DNA of 64,000 bases from OLB7 sp966250335. GTDB taxonomy: Bacteria; Bacteroidota; Ignavibacteria; OLB7. This document shows positions 8,499 through 16,633 of the stretch, one piece after another. Where the stretch lies: contig CBINGZ010000019.1 of the NCBI GenBank assembly GCA_966250335.1, positions 1 through 64,000 of the forward strand, in the 5' to 3' direction. Position numbers and translations under genes: made by a program. How positions within the stretch are numbered: position 1 is the first letter of the stretch; the number at the start of each line of letters is the position of its first letter. The notes below the pieces were generated by a model. The model saw only the letters and a program-made list of their open reading frames with translations. It made no database searches and had not been told where the DNA came from.

Positions 8499-9230
8499 AT
8501 GAGCCCTGTGCCGAATATATGGCGTGTGCTGTACGGCGATCCCGTTCCGGAGGAGCAGACCCGGCGGGAATGCGACTTCATCGAGCAGATCATGCCCCGC
8601 CCGGAATACAGGGCGATCCTCGATCTCGCCTGCGGCGCCGGTCGCCACTCGATCGAGCTCTCGGCGCGCGGCTACGACGTCATCGGGGCCGACATCGATC
8701 GCAGGGCGCTTGACGTGGCGACCGAACGGGCGGCGGAGCGGGGCGTCTCGCCGGAGTTCGTGGAGCTCGATCTCCGCCACCTTGAGGCGCTCGATCGCCG
8801 GTTCGACGGGATCATCCTCTTCTGGCAGAGCTACGGGTTCTTCAAGGCGGAGGCGCAGGTGGGGATCTTCGCCCAGTTCAGAAGGCTCCTCAGAATGGAG
8901 GGGAGATTCGTGCTGGACATCTTCAACAGACATTATTACGAGCGGGGTGTCGACGAGCGGGAGCAGCGGCTGCTGATGACCCCCACGCTCCCGCAGATCC
9001 TCGGGCAGGATGAACGGATCTTCTCGATGCTCGGCTACGAGGATGATCTCCGGTTCGAGCGCCGCGCCGCCGATCTCTACGACACCGAGCTCGCCGACCC
9101 GGGCGGGATCAGCGGCATCGCCGCCAACCACGGCCTGAAGCTCATCCTGATCTGCCGCGATTTCGTCGCCGGTTCGCCGGCGACACCCGACCGGCCCAGG
9201 ATGCAGATGGTGTTCGAGCGGGGAGATTAG
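8499..9230 (+). CDS. SAM-dependent methyltransferase (class I)
   Basis: The 243-residue product starts at the ATG at 8499 (MSPVPNIWRVLYGD), chosen because the region before it reads as the promoter. Motif I is ILDLACGAGRHSIELSARG near residue 45, followed by VIGADID (acidic residue binding the ribose) and the post-I region VEFVELDLRHLEAL. The 'W..FYG' style start and the later IFNRHYYERG segment are seen in many uncharacterised small-molecule or protein methyltransferases. The substrate cannot be deduced. The gene end overlaps the convergent ureohydrolase by 4 bases. It reads toward that gene and away from the MFS gene end 60 bases upstream, and probably has its own promoter. Confidence 0.8.
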   Translation: MSPVPNIWRVLYGDPVPEEQTRRECDFIEQIMPRPEYRAILDLACGAGRHSIELSARGYDVIGADIDRRALDVATERAAERGVSPEFVELDLRHLEALDRRFDGIILFWQSYGFFKAEAQVGIFAQFRRLLRMEGRFVLDIFNRHYYERGVDEREQRLLMTPTLPQILGQDERIFSMLGYEDDLRFERRAADLYDTELADPGGISGIAANHGLKLILICRDFVAGSPATPDRPRMQMVFERGD

Positions 9231-10231
9231 GGAGCGGGGCGCGCCGCCACTCCGACGGCGAACCTGACCACGGCATGGGCCGCGAGCTTCGCCGTGATCC
9301 CGTCGCGGTCGAATCGCGGGTTGACCTCCACGATGTCGAACCCGGCCGTCTCCCCTCTGAGCCCGAGCAGCGAGGCGGCGGCAAGGAGGTCGGCGGCGGC
9401 GAGCCCGTCCGGCATCGCCGCCGACACCCCGGGAGCGTCGGCGGCACGGACGCCATCCATGTCGAGCGTTCCGTAGACCCTCTTCACGCCGGTCGAGGCG
9501 ATCAGATACGCCGTGGAGAGGCTTCTGGCAAAGCCGCGCGCGCGGGTTTCCTCAAGGGTGATGATCCTGCCGCCGTTGTTTCTGACCCACCGCACATGCT
9601 CCGCGGAGTTCGCGTGCGCCTGAATCCCCAGCTCCACCAGATGCCCCGGCTCGATCGCTCCCTCCTCGATCAGCATCCGGAACGATGTCCCTGAATTGCG
9701 AAGAGGGTTCGGCGGGCGGACGTCGAGATGGGCGTCCAGGTTGATCAGCCCCAGCGGACCGTGCACGGCGCAGACGCCGGAGGCCGCCGGATATGTCGTA
9801 TCGTGACCTCCACCCAGAACCACCGGAACAAGCCCCGCCCGGCAGACCAGTTCCACGGTCCGCGCCAGGCGTCCGTGGATCACCTCCAGCTCATCCTCGC
9901 CGCAGTGGATATTCCCCAGATCGACGATCAGCCCTTCCGGCAGCGAGCGGTCGTTCTCGACGTCGTAGGGGGTGAGCCGGTAGAGCGCGCGACGTATCGC
10001 ATCGGGAGCTTCAGCGGCGCCGGGGCGGCCGCCGTTCCGCTGCACGCCGATATCCTGCGGCATGCCGATCAGCGCAATGCGCGTCGATTCCGATATATCC
10101 ACGACTCCCCGTCCCGTCAGCTCCCCAAGGCGCGGGTCGGCCGGGTCGTTTCTCGTGAAGAAGAGCTCGGGATCGGCCGGGGCCGTGAGGAGCGGAAGGG
10201 CTTCGCCCAGAAACGAGAGAGGGATATTCAT
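9227..10231 (-). CDS. Ureohydrolase (arginase/agmatinase/formiminoglutamase family)
   Basis: The 334-residue protein has all manganese-ligand motifs of the arginase superfamily in order: GGGHD near residue 150, DAHLDVR near 173, and LDMDGVRAADAPG near 263, which carries the DxD pair. It should hydrolyse a guanidino- or formimino-compound to urea or formamide plus an amine. The spacing and the NPLRNSGTSFRMLIEEG segment are closest to formiminoglutamase (HutG) and related proteins, but no histidine-degradation genes adjoin it, so agmatinase or another guanidine substrate is equally possible. Length suits the family (about 300-340). The gene is convergent with the methyltransferase (4-base overlap) and follows the SemiSWEET gene after 42 bases on the same strand. 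Confidence 0.8.
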   Translation of the reverse strand: MNIPLSFLGEALPLLTAPADPELFFTRNDPADPRLGELTGRGVVDISESTRIALIGMPQDIGVQRNGGRPGAAEAPDAIRRALYRLTPYDVENDRSLPEGLIVDLGNIHCGEDELEVIHGRLARTVELVCRAGLVPVVLGGGHDTTYPAASGVCAVHGPLGLINLDAHLDVRPPNPLRNSGTSFRMLIEEGAIEPGHLVELGIQAHANSAEHVRWVRNNGGRIITLEETRARGFARSLSTAYLIASTGVKRVYGTLDMDGVRAADAPGVSAAMPDGLAAADLLAAASLLGLRGETAGFDIVEVNPRFDRDGITAKLAAHAVVRFAVGVAARPAP

Positions 10232-10273
10232 CGTGCCGCGATTAATATATCGTACAGGGATTGAATCGACCGG

Positions 10274-10534
10274 TCATTTGAACCGGATCATCGCCACCAC
10301 GATCGTCATCAGGATCAGAAGGATCGCAACGTTCGGAATGATGATCTGCCAGTTCTCGATCAGCATCCCGTACGAGGCCCACATCGTGCTGCCGATGCAG
10401 AGAAGGAAGTAGGACCACCGCGAAAGATCGCGAGCCGAGCGTTTGCGCCAGACCCTGACCGCCTGCGGGGCGAAGGAGATCACGCTGACGGCTCCCGCCG
10501 CGAAACCGAGCAGGCCGATATAATCGAGATTCAT
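10274..10534 (-). CDS. SemiSWEET-type sugar transporter (PQ-loop/MtN3 half-transporter)
   Basis: The 86-residue protein has three predicted transmembrane helices and the SemiSWEET pattern: an N-terminal helix ending in FAPQAVRVWRKRSARDLS, which contains the conserved Pro-Gln pair and the following basic/Ser region, then two further hydrophobic helices. SemiSWEETs work as homodimers that passively move mono- or disaccharides across the cytoplasmic membrane. The length matches the family exactly. It sits between the ureohydrolase and an outer-membrane-like gene on the same strand, 45 bases downstream of the latter, and may be expressed with it. The particular sugar is unknown. Confidence 0.85.
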   Translation of the reverse strand: MNLDYIGLLGFAAGAVSVISFAPQAVRVWRKRSARDLSRWSYFLLCIGSTMWASYGMLIENWQIIIPNVAILLILMTIVVAMIRFK

Positions 10535-10579
10535 ACGTAGGAAGATGTTCCTGTTGTTGAGAGCGGCGTCGGTCGCCGA

Positions 10580-11464
10580 TCACCATCTGTAGGTGAAGTT
10601 GACGACCGGGACGATCGTGGGCTGCGTGAAGAGGGCAAGGCCGAAGTCGGCGGAGAGATGTTCGTTGGTGAGGCGCATGGCGATCATCGAGACGGTGTTC
10701 TGGGGGCGCGTCAGATCGTTGTTGACGATCTCTCCCACCCAGAACATATCGTCCCTGCCGAACGCCGGCGTGTCGAACCCGAACCCGGCGCCGAGCGCTC
10801 CCTGGTAGTAGAGGGTGAAGCGTGTGGTGTCGTTCCCGGGGCCCAGGATCTGGAGCGGCGCCTGATCCTCGCCGGCGACCTTGTAGAAGACCATCGCCGA
10901 ATAGCGCCCCGTCCCCAGCGGGAAGGTGCCGACGCCGTAGACGTGCGAGTAGGCGAAATCGGTGGTGAACCAGCTGTAGGTGCCGCCGAGCGCCAGCTCC
11001 ATCTCCTTCGAGCGTTCGATGGTGATCTTGGCGTTGACGTGGTAGAGCTGCGACTTCAGCGAGACGGTCGGCACAAGCGTCGCTCCGCCGGAGATCGTGG
11101 CGCCGTTCCCCAGGCCGAACCCGGCGTAGAGGAAGCCGAGCTCGTAGTTGCTGACAAAGAAGCCGGGACCGTTCGGGGAGGCGGTCGGCATCAGGAAGTG
11201 AAAGGGGCGGTGCTTGTACTGCCCCTCCACCGCGATGAACTCCTTGATCAGCCGCTTCGGCACCGTCACGTTGCCGAACTCCGTCTTGATCGTCAGCGTG
11301 GTGTCGCCGGACATGATGACGTTCCCTCGGAAGGAGTCCCCCCCTTCCAGCAGTACGATATATTCAAGCTTCTCCCGTTCCACCGGAGGGGAGTAGGCGT
11401 TCGGTTGTGCGCTGGCCGCGACGGAGAGCAGAAGAAAGAGAAGCGCCGACAGAAGAAGTCGCAT
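10580..11464 (-). CDS. Secreted protein with small N-terminal beta domain and predicted outer-membrane barrel
   Basis: The 294-residue protein starts with a signal peptide (MRLLLSALLFLLLSVAASAQ). Residues about 35-75 (LEGGDSFRGNVIMSGDTTLTIKTEFG...VPKRLI) resemble small Lsm-like or SH3-like domains seen at the front of FCB-group outer-membrane proteins. The rest alternates hydrophobic and polar residues, is rich in Gly, Tyr and Phe, and ends in FTYRW: a terminal aromatic residue is the usual last-strand signal for the BAM machinery. A small barrel is therefore likely. I recognise no named family. It is first in a possible minus-strand unit with the SemiSWEET and ureohydrolase. Confidence 0.6.
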   Translation of the reverse strand: MRLLLSALLFLLLSVAASAQPNAYSPPVEREKLEYIVLLEGGDSFRGNVIMSGDTTLTIKTEFGNVTVPKRLIKEFIAVEGQYKHRPFHFLMPTASPNGPGFFVSNYELGFLYAGFGLGNGATISGGATLVPTVSLKSQLYHVNAKITIERSKEMELALGGTYSWFTTDFAYSHVYGVGTFPLGTGRYSAMVFYKVAGEDQAPLQILGPGNDTTRFTLYYQGALGAGFGFDTPAFGRDDMFWVGEIVNNDLTRPQNTVSMIAMRLTNEHLSADFGLALFTQPTIVPVVNFTYRW

Positions 11465-11492
11465 AGTTACAGAAAGTTCGAAAGATTGGTTA

Positions 11493-11522
11493 TTGCGCCG
11501 CGGGTGATCCGCTGTATATTTG
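11493..11522 (+). promoter_or_regulatory. Promoter of tRNA-Leu (Bacteroidota type)
   Basis: TTG at 11493-11495, a 19-base spacer and a perfect TATATTTG at 11515-11522 form a consensus Bacteroidota promoter, 73 bases upstream of tRNA-Leu. The same TATATTTG box precedes groES and tRNA-Arg in this window. Confidence 0.75.
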
Positions 11523-11595
11523 TCGTTCCCTGGTCGCTCGACCGTCCTGACGGCCGAGTGATTCCGTGAAATCCCACTCCGTGGGATCTCCTCCT

Positions 11596-11679
11596 GCCCG
11601 GATGGCGGAATTGGCAGACGCGCTATATTCAGGGTGTAGTGTCCTTACGGGCGTGCAGGTTCGACTCCTGTTCCGGGCA
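11596..11679 (+). tRNA. tRNA-Leu (anticodon CAG)
   Basis: Acceptor arms GCCCGGA (11596-11602) and TCCGGGC (11672-11678) pair perfectly. The D-arm has the GGCAGACGC form typical of leucine tRNAs. The anticodon stem CTATA/TGTAG encloses loop TTCAGGG, giving anticodon CAG at 11630-11632. A long variable arm (class II tRNA) precedes the T-arm TTCGACT. Discriminator base A73 agrees with leucine identity. The 3' CCA is not fully encoded (ACCG). It reads CUG codons, common in this GC-rich genome. Confidence 0.95.
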
Positions 11680-11689
11680 CCGCTAAGAT

Positions 11690-11729
11690 AAAGACGGCGA
11701 AGGTATTCTTCGCCGTCTTTCGTTTTTAT
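11690..11729 (+). terminator. Rho-independent terminator after tRNA-Leu
   Basis: A perfect 13-bp stem (AAAGACGGCGAAG with CTTCGCCGTCTTT), a 5-base loop and a trailing CGTTTTTAT tract lie 10 bases after the tRNA, a textbook intrinsic terminator. Confidence 0.9.
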
Positions 11730-11849
11730 AGGACCGTTTCCCGGCGACGCGATCTTTCACGGGCTGCTCCACACTCGCCGCGGCGGTCATTCGTATCTTG
11801 TTCGGCCCCGCCCGAAAGGGGGGCGATTTCAAGAGGCATCGAACGGAAC

Positions 11850-13013
11850 GTGAGGGAGAACTCCAGCAACATATCGCTTCCCGTGATGAACGGCGCCGAC
11901 GGCCGCACCCCCCTCGTAGGGATGGGGGCCGCCGAGCTGGCGGAGCTTGTCGTCTCGCTTGGGGAACCCTCCTACCGTGCCGAGCAGCTCCACACCTGGA
12001 TCTACCGTCGGCGCGCACGTTCGTTCGACCGGATGACCTCGCTCGGCCGTTCCCTCCGCGAACGCCTTGCCGAGACCTCCACGCTCCGCACCCTTACCCT
12101 GCTCGACAGCCGGACGAGCGAGGACGGCACCGTCAAGTTCCTCTTCCGCACCCGCGACGGCCTCAACATCGAGTCGGTGCTGATCCCGAGCGAGGCGCGC
12201 GACGATCAGGACGAACCGAAGCGGCGCACCCTCTGTCTCTCCACCCAGGTCGGCTGTCCCCTCGACTGCAAGTTCTGCGCGACCGCCACCATGCGCCTGA
12301 AGCGGAACCTGACGGCGGGGGAGATCGTGGAGCAGTTTCTGCTGGTGGAGGAGATGAGCGGCCTGACGATCACCAACATCGTCTACATGGGGATGGGGGA
12401 GCCGATGCTGAACTACGAGAACACCTTCAGGTCGGTGGAGATCTTCACCGATCCGGCGACCGAACTTATCGGGGCGGGAAGGATCACCGTCTCCACCTCC
12501 GGCGTGGTCGACGGAATCAGAAGAATGGCGGACGAGGGGCGGAAGGTGAAGCTCGCCGTCTCGCTCCATGCCCTCACCAACGGGCTGCGGAACGAGCTGA
12601 TGCCGATCAACAGGAAGTGGGATCTGACCCGGCTGATGGACTCCGTGGAATACTACTACCGGAAAACCCGCCGTCCCGTCACCTACGAGTATATCCTCTT
12701 CGACGGACTGAACGACAGCGACGAGGATGTCGCCAGGCTGGCAAGGATCGTCCGTCGCGTTCCGAGCAAGGTGAACATTATCCCGTTCCACGATATAGAA
12801 TTCACGAACCCCGTCGGGATCTCCTCCCGGCTGCGCCCCACGACACCGGGGAAGTTCAACGCGTTCGTCGCCCGGTTGCGGACCGCCGGCGTGCCGGTGA
12901 TGGTCCGTTCGAGTTCGGGCGAGGAGATCGACGCGGCGTGCGGACAGCTTGCGGTGAAGCATGGAGCGCTGGCGCTGGTCGAGGGAGAAGGGGGGAGCGA
13001 AGCGCCGGAGTAA
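11850..13013 (+). CDS. rlmN: Dual-specificity RNA methyltransferase RlmN
   Basis: This 387-residue radical-SAM enzyme methylates C2 of A2503 in 23S rRNA and, in characterised members, A37 of some tRNAs. The Fe-S cluster motif CPLDCKFC places its ligands at Cys136, 140 and 143. The residue equivalent to E. coli Cys118 lies seven positions before the first ligand (TLCLSTQVGC, Cys129). The methyl-transferring partner is Cys364 in DAACGQL. YMGMGEPMLNY and the late RSSSGEEI motif are family hallmarks. The start is taken as GTG at 11850; an in-frame ATG at 11886 is an alternative that would still leave the whole family core intact. It is a single gene, convergent with the RDD gene 23 bases away. 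Confidence 0.95.
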   Translation: MRENSSNISLPVMNGADGRTPLVGMGAAELAELVVSLGEPSYRAEQLHTWIYRRRARSFDRMTSLGRSLRERLAETSTLRTLTLLDSRTSEDGTVKFLFRTRDGLNIESVLIPSEARDDQDEPKRRTLCLSTQVGCPLDCKFCATATMRLKRNLTAGEIVEQFLLVEEMSGLTITNIVYMGMGEPMLNYENTFRSVEIFTDPATELIGAGRITVSTSGVVDGIRRMADEGRKVKLAVSLHALTNGLRNELMPINRKWDLTRLMDSVEYYYRKTRRPVTYEYILFDGLNDSDEDVARLARIVRRVPSKVNIIPFHDIEFTNPVGISSRLRPTTPGKFNAFVARLRTAGVPVMVRSSSGEEIDAACGQLAVKHGALALVEGEGGSEAPE

Positions 13014-13036
13014 GGGTTGGAGCGACCGGCCGGCTC

Positions 13037-13813
13037 TCACCCCTCGGAGACGCGGTCGACCCTGGCCTGGGAAGCGAATCCCCCCTCCACGATGCCGCTC
13101 GTATAGTAATTGTAGTCCTTGACCACGGTTCGCAGGAACGTCAGGGGCGCCTGGGTGTTCTCGACCCCCAGCACCGACTCCACCTTGCGGACCAGCGTCG
13201 GCATGATGATCGGGTTTCTGATCCGCTCGCGCGATCCGATCACCTCCTTGATGACGGCGATGTCGCCGTCGTTCAGTTTCTGCACCTGCGGGAAGAGGGG
13301 CTGGTAGTCGGGGTCGACACGCGCCATGATCGTCTCGCGGATGTTGACCGCCTTCGCCACCTTCACGACCGTCGTTCCGGCGGCGATATCTCCCAGCCGC
13401 TGACCGCGACCGTTCGCCATCACCGTCACCAGCGCCACGGAGCCGAAGGTCGCCGTCAGTTCCACCCACGAGATAAGCCAGCGAAGCAGGTAGTTTCCGA
13501 TTCCCGCCTGCGTGCCGTCGAGCCGCACCACCCTGATCTTCACCAGTTTCTTGCCGATCGACTGCCCGTTCATCAGAAGCTCGCTGAGCGGATGATAGAA
13601 GAGGAAGGGGACACCGACGATGATGAACATCAGCCACGTTACCGCGTCCTCGTCCATGTTCTGCGCCAGAGCGATGGTGATGAATATTCCCGCATAGGCG
13701 TAGAGAACCAGAAGGATCATATCGATGACGGCGGCCCCGACCCGCTCTCCGACGCCGGCCAGATCGTATTCGATGACGACGTTCTGCGTGGTATCTATTT
13801 GTACTTTCATCAT
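13037..13813 (-). CDS. RDD family membrane protein
   Basis: The 258-residue protein has an RDD domain: AGVGERVGAAVIDMILLVLYAYA (first membrane segment after an Arg), a second hydrophobic segment, the loop HPLSELLMNGQSIGKKLVKIRVVRLDG, and a last segment ending GQRLGDIAAGTTVVK. About 90 residues follow without recognisable family. RDD proteins are thought to take part in transport or membrane organisation; some are cation antiporters. It is divergent from the SpoIIM-like gene at 13973. RDD, SpoIIM, DUF4129, MoxR and DUF58 genes recur together in Bacteroidota and other phyla, so it belongs to that module. Confidence 0.85.
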   Translation of the reverse strand: MMKVQIDTTQNVVIEYDLAGVGERVGAAVIDMILLVLYAYAGIFITIALAQNMDEDAVTWLMFIIVGVPFLFYHPLSELLMNGQSIGKKLVKIRVVRLDGTQAGIGNYLLRWLISWVELTATFGSVALVTVMANGRGQRLGDIAAGTTVVKVAKAVNIRETIMARVDPDYQPLFPQVQKLNDGDIAVIKEVIGSRERIRNPIIMPTLVRKVESVLGVENTQAPLTFLRTVVKDYNYYTSGIVEGGFASQARVDRVSEG

Positions 13814-13972
13814 GCTTCGCCTAAGTTCGTGGCGGCCGAACGCTCGACCGTCCGATAGAATAATGGGCCCGATCCTCTACGGGTGGCGGCAATATCGTGA
13901 TTCTTGCGCGATGTTGCGATCGACGGTCACCCCTCAAGAACATATCCCAACCGAGCCGATCCCGACGCAATC

Positions 13973-14941
13973 ATGAGAGAACCGGCATTCCTGCATCAGA
14001 ACGCCGACCGGTGGAAGCAGTTCGAAACGCTGCTGGCTTCCAGAAAAGGGACCGATCCCGATCAACTGGCCGAGCTGTTCGTGCAGCTTACGGACGATCT
14101 CTCCTATGCCCGGACCTTCTATCCCGGGAGCAAGACCACGCGGTACCTGAACGGTCTGGCGGGGAAGGTCCACCAGGAGATCTATCGTAACAGGAAGGAA
14201 CGGAGCGGAAGATTCGCGGCGTTCTGGCGCTACGAGGTCCCGACCGAGATATGGCGGGCACGTCGGGAAATGTCGTACTCTGCGGTATTCTTCCTCCTCT
14301 CGATGCTGATCGGCGCCGTCTCGGCGGCCAACGACGCCTCCTTCGTGCGGCTGATCCTTGGGGATTCCTACGTCAACATGACGCTGGACAATATCAGCAG
14401 GGGAGATCCCTTCGCCGTCTACGGGACGATGTCGGAGGGGAGCATGTTCCTCTACATCACGGTGAACAATATCCTCGTTGCTCTCAAAACCTTCGCCTTC
14501 GGCATCGCTTTATCGCTGGGAACCGTCTACAGCCTCTTTCTCAACGGCGTCATGCTCGGCTCGTTCGAGCATTTCCTCTACCAGCACGGGGTCTTCACCG
14601 AGTCGCTCACGGCGGTCTGGATCCACGGCACCCTGGAGATCACCTCCATCGTCATCGCCGGCGGCGCCGGGCTGGTGATGGGGAACAGCGTTCTCTTCCC
14701 GAAAACGTATTCACGGGTCGATTCGCTGGTGATCGGGGCGAAGCGCGGGTTGAAGATCGTGGTGGGTCTGGTGCCGATCTTCGTGATGGCGGGGTTCCTT
14801 GAATCGTTCGTGACACGACATTATCAGTATCATATCGCACTGAATCTGGCGGTCATCATTCCGTCGTTCCTGTTCATTGTGGGATATTTCTTCGTCTATC
14901 CCTATTACCTGCACAAACGGTCCAGTGATGCAAGCGTCTGA
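13973..14941 (+). CDS. SpoIIM/DUF95-like membrane protein
   Basis: The 322-residue protein starts at the ATG at 13973 (MREPAFLHQNADRW), the usual start form for this family, rather than at an in-frame upstream site. After a soluble N-terminal helical part (to about residue 90) come five or six hydrophobic segments with the family pattern: FFLLSMLIGAVSA, then VNNILVALKTFAFGIALSLGTVYSLFLNGVMLG, then WIHGTLEITSIVIAGGAGLVMG. The HGxxEI motif is conserved in SpoIIM proteins, originally known from sporulation but widespread in non-sporulating bacteria beside MoxR and DUF58 genes. It is the first gene of the rightward module, overlapping the next by 14 bases. Its biochemical role is unknown. Confidence 0.85.
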   Translation: MREPAFLHQNADRWKQFETLLASRKGTDPDQLAELFVQLTDDLSYARTFYPGSKTTRYLNGLAGKVHQEIYRNRKERSGRFAAFWRYEVPTEIWRARREMSYSAVFFLLSMLIGAVSAANDASFVRLILGDSYVNMTLDNISRGDPFAVYGTMSEGSMFLYITVNNILVALKTFAFGIALSLGTVYSLFLNGVMLGSFEHFLYQHGVFTESLTAVWIHGTLEITSIVIAGGAGLVMGNSVLFPKTYSRVDSLVIGAKRGLKIVVGLVPIFVMAGFLESFVTRHYQYHIALNLAVIIPSFLFIVGYFFVYPYYLHKRSSDASV

Positions 14942-15797
14942 AGAAACAGAACTCTGGAAGATCCGCACCGCCGGCGACGCCATCAGTGACGGTCTGGTCT
15001 TCCTGCGCCGCCATTTCCGGACGCTCGGCAAGAGCCTCCTCTACATCGGCGGGCCCCCCCTGCTGCTGCTCAATTTCATCGGATGGTGGGTTTCGATCGA
15101 TGATGTCAACGCGCCGTCGTTCTCCATGATCCTGGCCACCGGCTTCAAGTCGGTAATCATATCGTATGCGCTCGGTTTCGCCAACCTCCATCTGATGATC
15201 GCGATCGTGGCGGAGTATGTGAGGGCGTATGAGGAACTCGGTGAGGAGGTCGAGGTGTGGCAGGTGTGGGAGGCCGTGAAGCAGGATAGCGGCAAGATCA
15301 TCATCTCCATTCTTCTGATGATGATCATGGTCGCGATGGGAAGTCTGTTCTTCGCCGTCGGCGGGATATATCTCTATGTGCTCTTCTCCACCGTGCTGGT
15401 GGTGGCGATACGGGAGGATCTCGATATATCGCAGGCCTTCTCACGGAACTACGAACTGCAGAAGACGCAGTGGTGGAGCACCTTCGGCGTGGTCGTGCTG
15501 ACCTGGCTTCTGACGATGCTTCTCCAGTGGATCACCTCGCTCCCCACCTTCATCCTGATCTGGACCGAGGAGTTCACCGACGGGACCTTTACTGCCGAGT
15601 CGACGCAGAGTCCCTGGTCGCTCGGCGCACTGCTCCTTGCCCAGCTCGGCGCGGCCCTGACGCAGATCGTCCCCGCCGTGGCGCTGGTGATGCACTATTA
15701 CACGCTCGGCGAACGGCACGACGGCACCGGTATCCTGCGGCGGATCGAAGGGCTCGGCGAGACCCGCGTGGAAGCGAAGGAGAACTATCAGTGGTGA
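14928..15797 (+). CDS. Multipass membrane protein of the SpoIIM-MoxR module
   Basis: The 289-residue protein starts inside the end of the SpoIIM-like gene (ATG at 14928) and ends with a 4-base GTGA overlap to the DUF4129 gene, so translation is probably coupled. It has about six hydrophobic segments: near residues 38-55, 70-95, 125-150, 155-170, 195-215 and 240-260. An acidic stretch (YEELGEEVEVWQVWEAVKQD) lies between segments. I do not recognise a named family. Proteins of this kind often fill this slot between the SpoIIM and DUF4129 genes in Bacteroidota. Confidence 0.7.
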   Translation: MQASEETELWKIRTAGDAISDGLVFLRRHFRTLGKSLLYIGGPPLLLLNFIGWWVSIDDVNAPSFSMILATGFKSVIISYALGFANLHLMIAIVAEYVRAYEELGEEVEVWQVWEAVKQDSGKIIISILLMMIMVAMGSLFFAVGGIYLYVLFSTVLVVAIREDLDISQAFSRNYELQKTQWWSTFGVVVLTWLLTMLLQWITSLPTFILIWTEEFTDGTFTAESTQSPWSLGALLLAQLGAALTQIVPAVALVMHYYTLGERHDGTGILRRIEGLGETRVEAKENYQW

Positions 15798-16633
15798 CCG
15801 CTGCGGCCCGATCGATCATATCGCATCGTCGCGCAACCTCTCTGGCGCTCTGCCTGGCGATCGCTCCCCTGTTTGCCGCCGGAGCGCTTGCGCAGGATTC
15901 GACCGAGACGACGGAGGACTCCGCCGCCCATCCCGCGATCGCCGTCACACTCGACAGTTCGGAGATCACCCCCGTTCCCGTTCCCGAGGAGGAACTGGCC
16001 GCGTTCCGGGATGACCCCGAGTTCGACTACGTGGAGAAGGTGACGCCGGAGGGGGAGTCGTTCCTGAGCCGTATCCTGAGGGAGATCAACGAGGCCCTCA
16101 TCGATCTCATGCCGGACGGCGACAGCTCGTTCCTCGATCTCTTCACGATGATCGGGCTTGCGGTCGCCGCGGTGATCCTCGTGGTTCTGATCTCGGGGAT
16201 CGGGAGGTCGTTCATGCGTCCCGCGGCCCGGCTGACGTCGGACATGAAGGAGATCGACGAGAACATTCACGAGATGGATTTCGAGGCGCTGATCGCCGAG
16301 GCGGTCGGCGCGGGACGCTACCGCAGGGCGGTCCGGCTTCTCTATCTGAGATCGCTCAAGAAGATGACGGATCGCGGTGTGATAGAATGGCGTCTCGACA
16401 GAACCAACCACGACTACATGCGTCAGCTCGGGGCATCGGCGCCGCAGGCCCTCCCTCCCTTCCGTGAGGCCACGCTGGCGTTCGAGTATGTCTGGTACGG
16501 CGATCTCGGGGTCGACTCCACGAAGTTCGAACGGATATGGAGAACGTTCGAGGGACTCGACGATACGATACGACAGGCCCCCGTGCGGACGGCGGGAACG
16601 GCCGCGACAAACCAGCATCAGCGAACATCGTGA
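15794..16633 (+). CDS. DUF4129-like protein with signal peptide and one membrane span
   Basis: The start is taken as GTG at 15794, overlapping the previous stop; GTG at 15791 is one codon earlier. The 279-residue product has a signal peptide (ATSLALCLAIAPLFAAGALAQ), a periplasmic acidic stretch, one transmembrane segment near residues 115-140 (MIGLAVAAVILVVLISGI), and a cytoplasmic C-terminal domain. That domain (YRRAVRLLYLRSLKKM, then FEYVWYGDLGVD) matches DUF4129, where a conserved YxxxW-type motif is common. DUF4129 proteins accompany MoxR and DUF58 genes and have been suggested to act with transglutaminase-like proteins; none is present here. Confidence 0.75.
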   Translation: MTAAARSIISHRRATSLALCLAIAPLFAAGALAQDSTETTEDSAAHPAIAVTLDSSEITPVPVPEEELAAFRDDPEFDYVEKVTPEGESFLSRILREINEALIDLMPDGDSSFLDLFTMIGLAVAAVILVVLISGIGRSFMRPAARLTSDMKEIDENIHEMDFEALIAEAVGAGRYRRAVRLLYLRSLKKMTDRGVIEWRLDRTNHDYMRQLGASAPQALPPFREATLAFEYVWYGDLGVDSTKFERIWRTFEGLDDTIRQAPVRTAGTAATNQHQRTS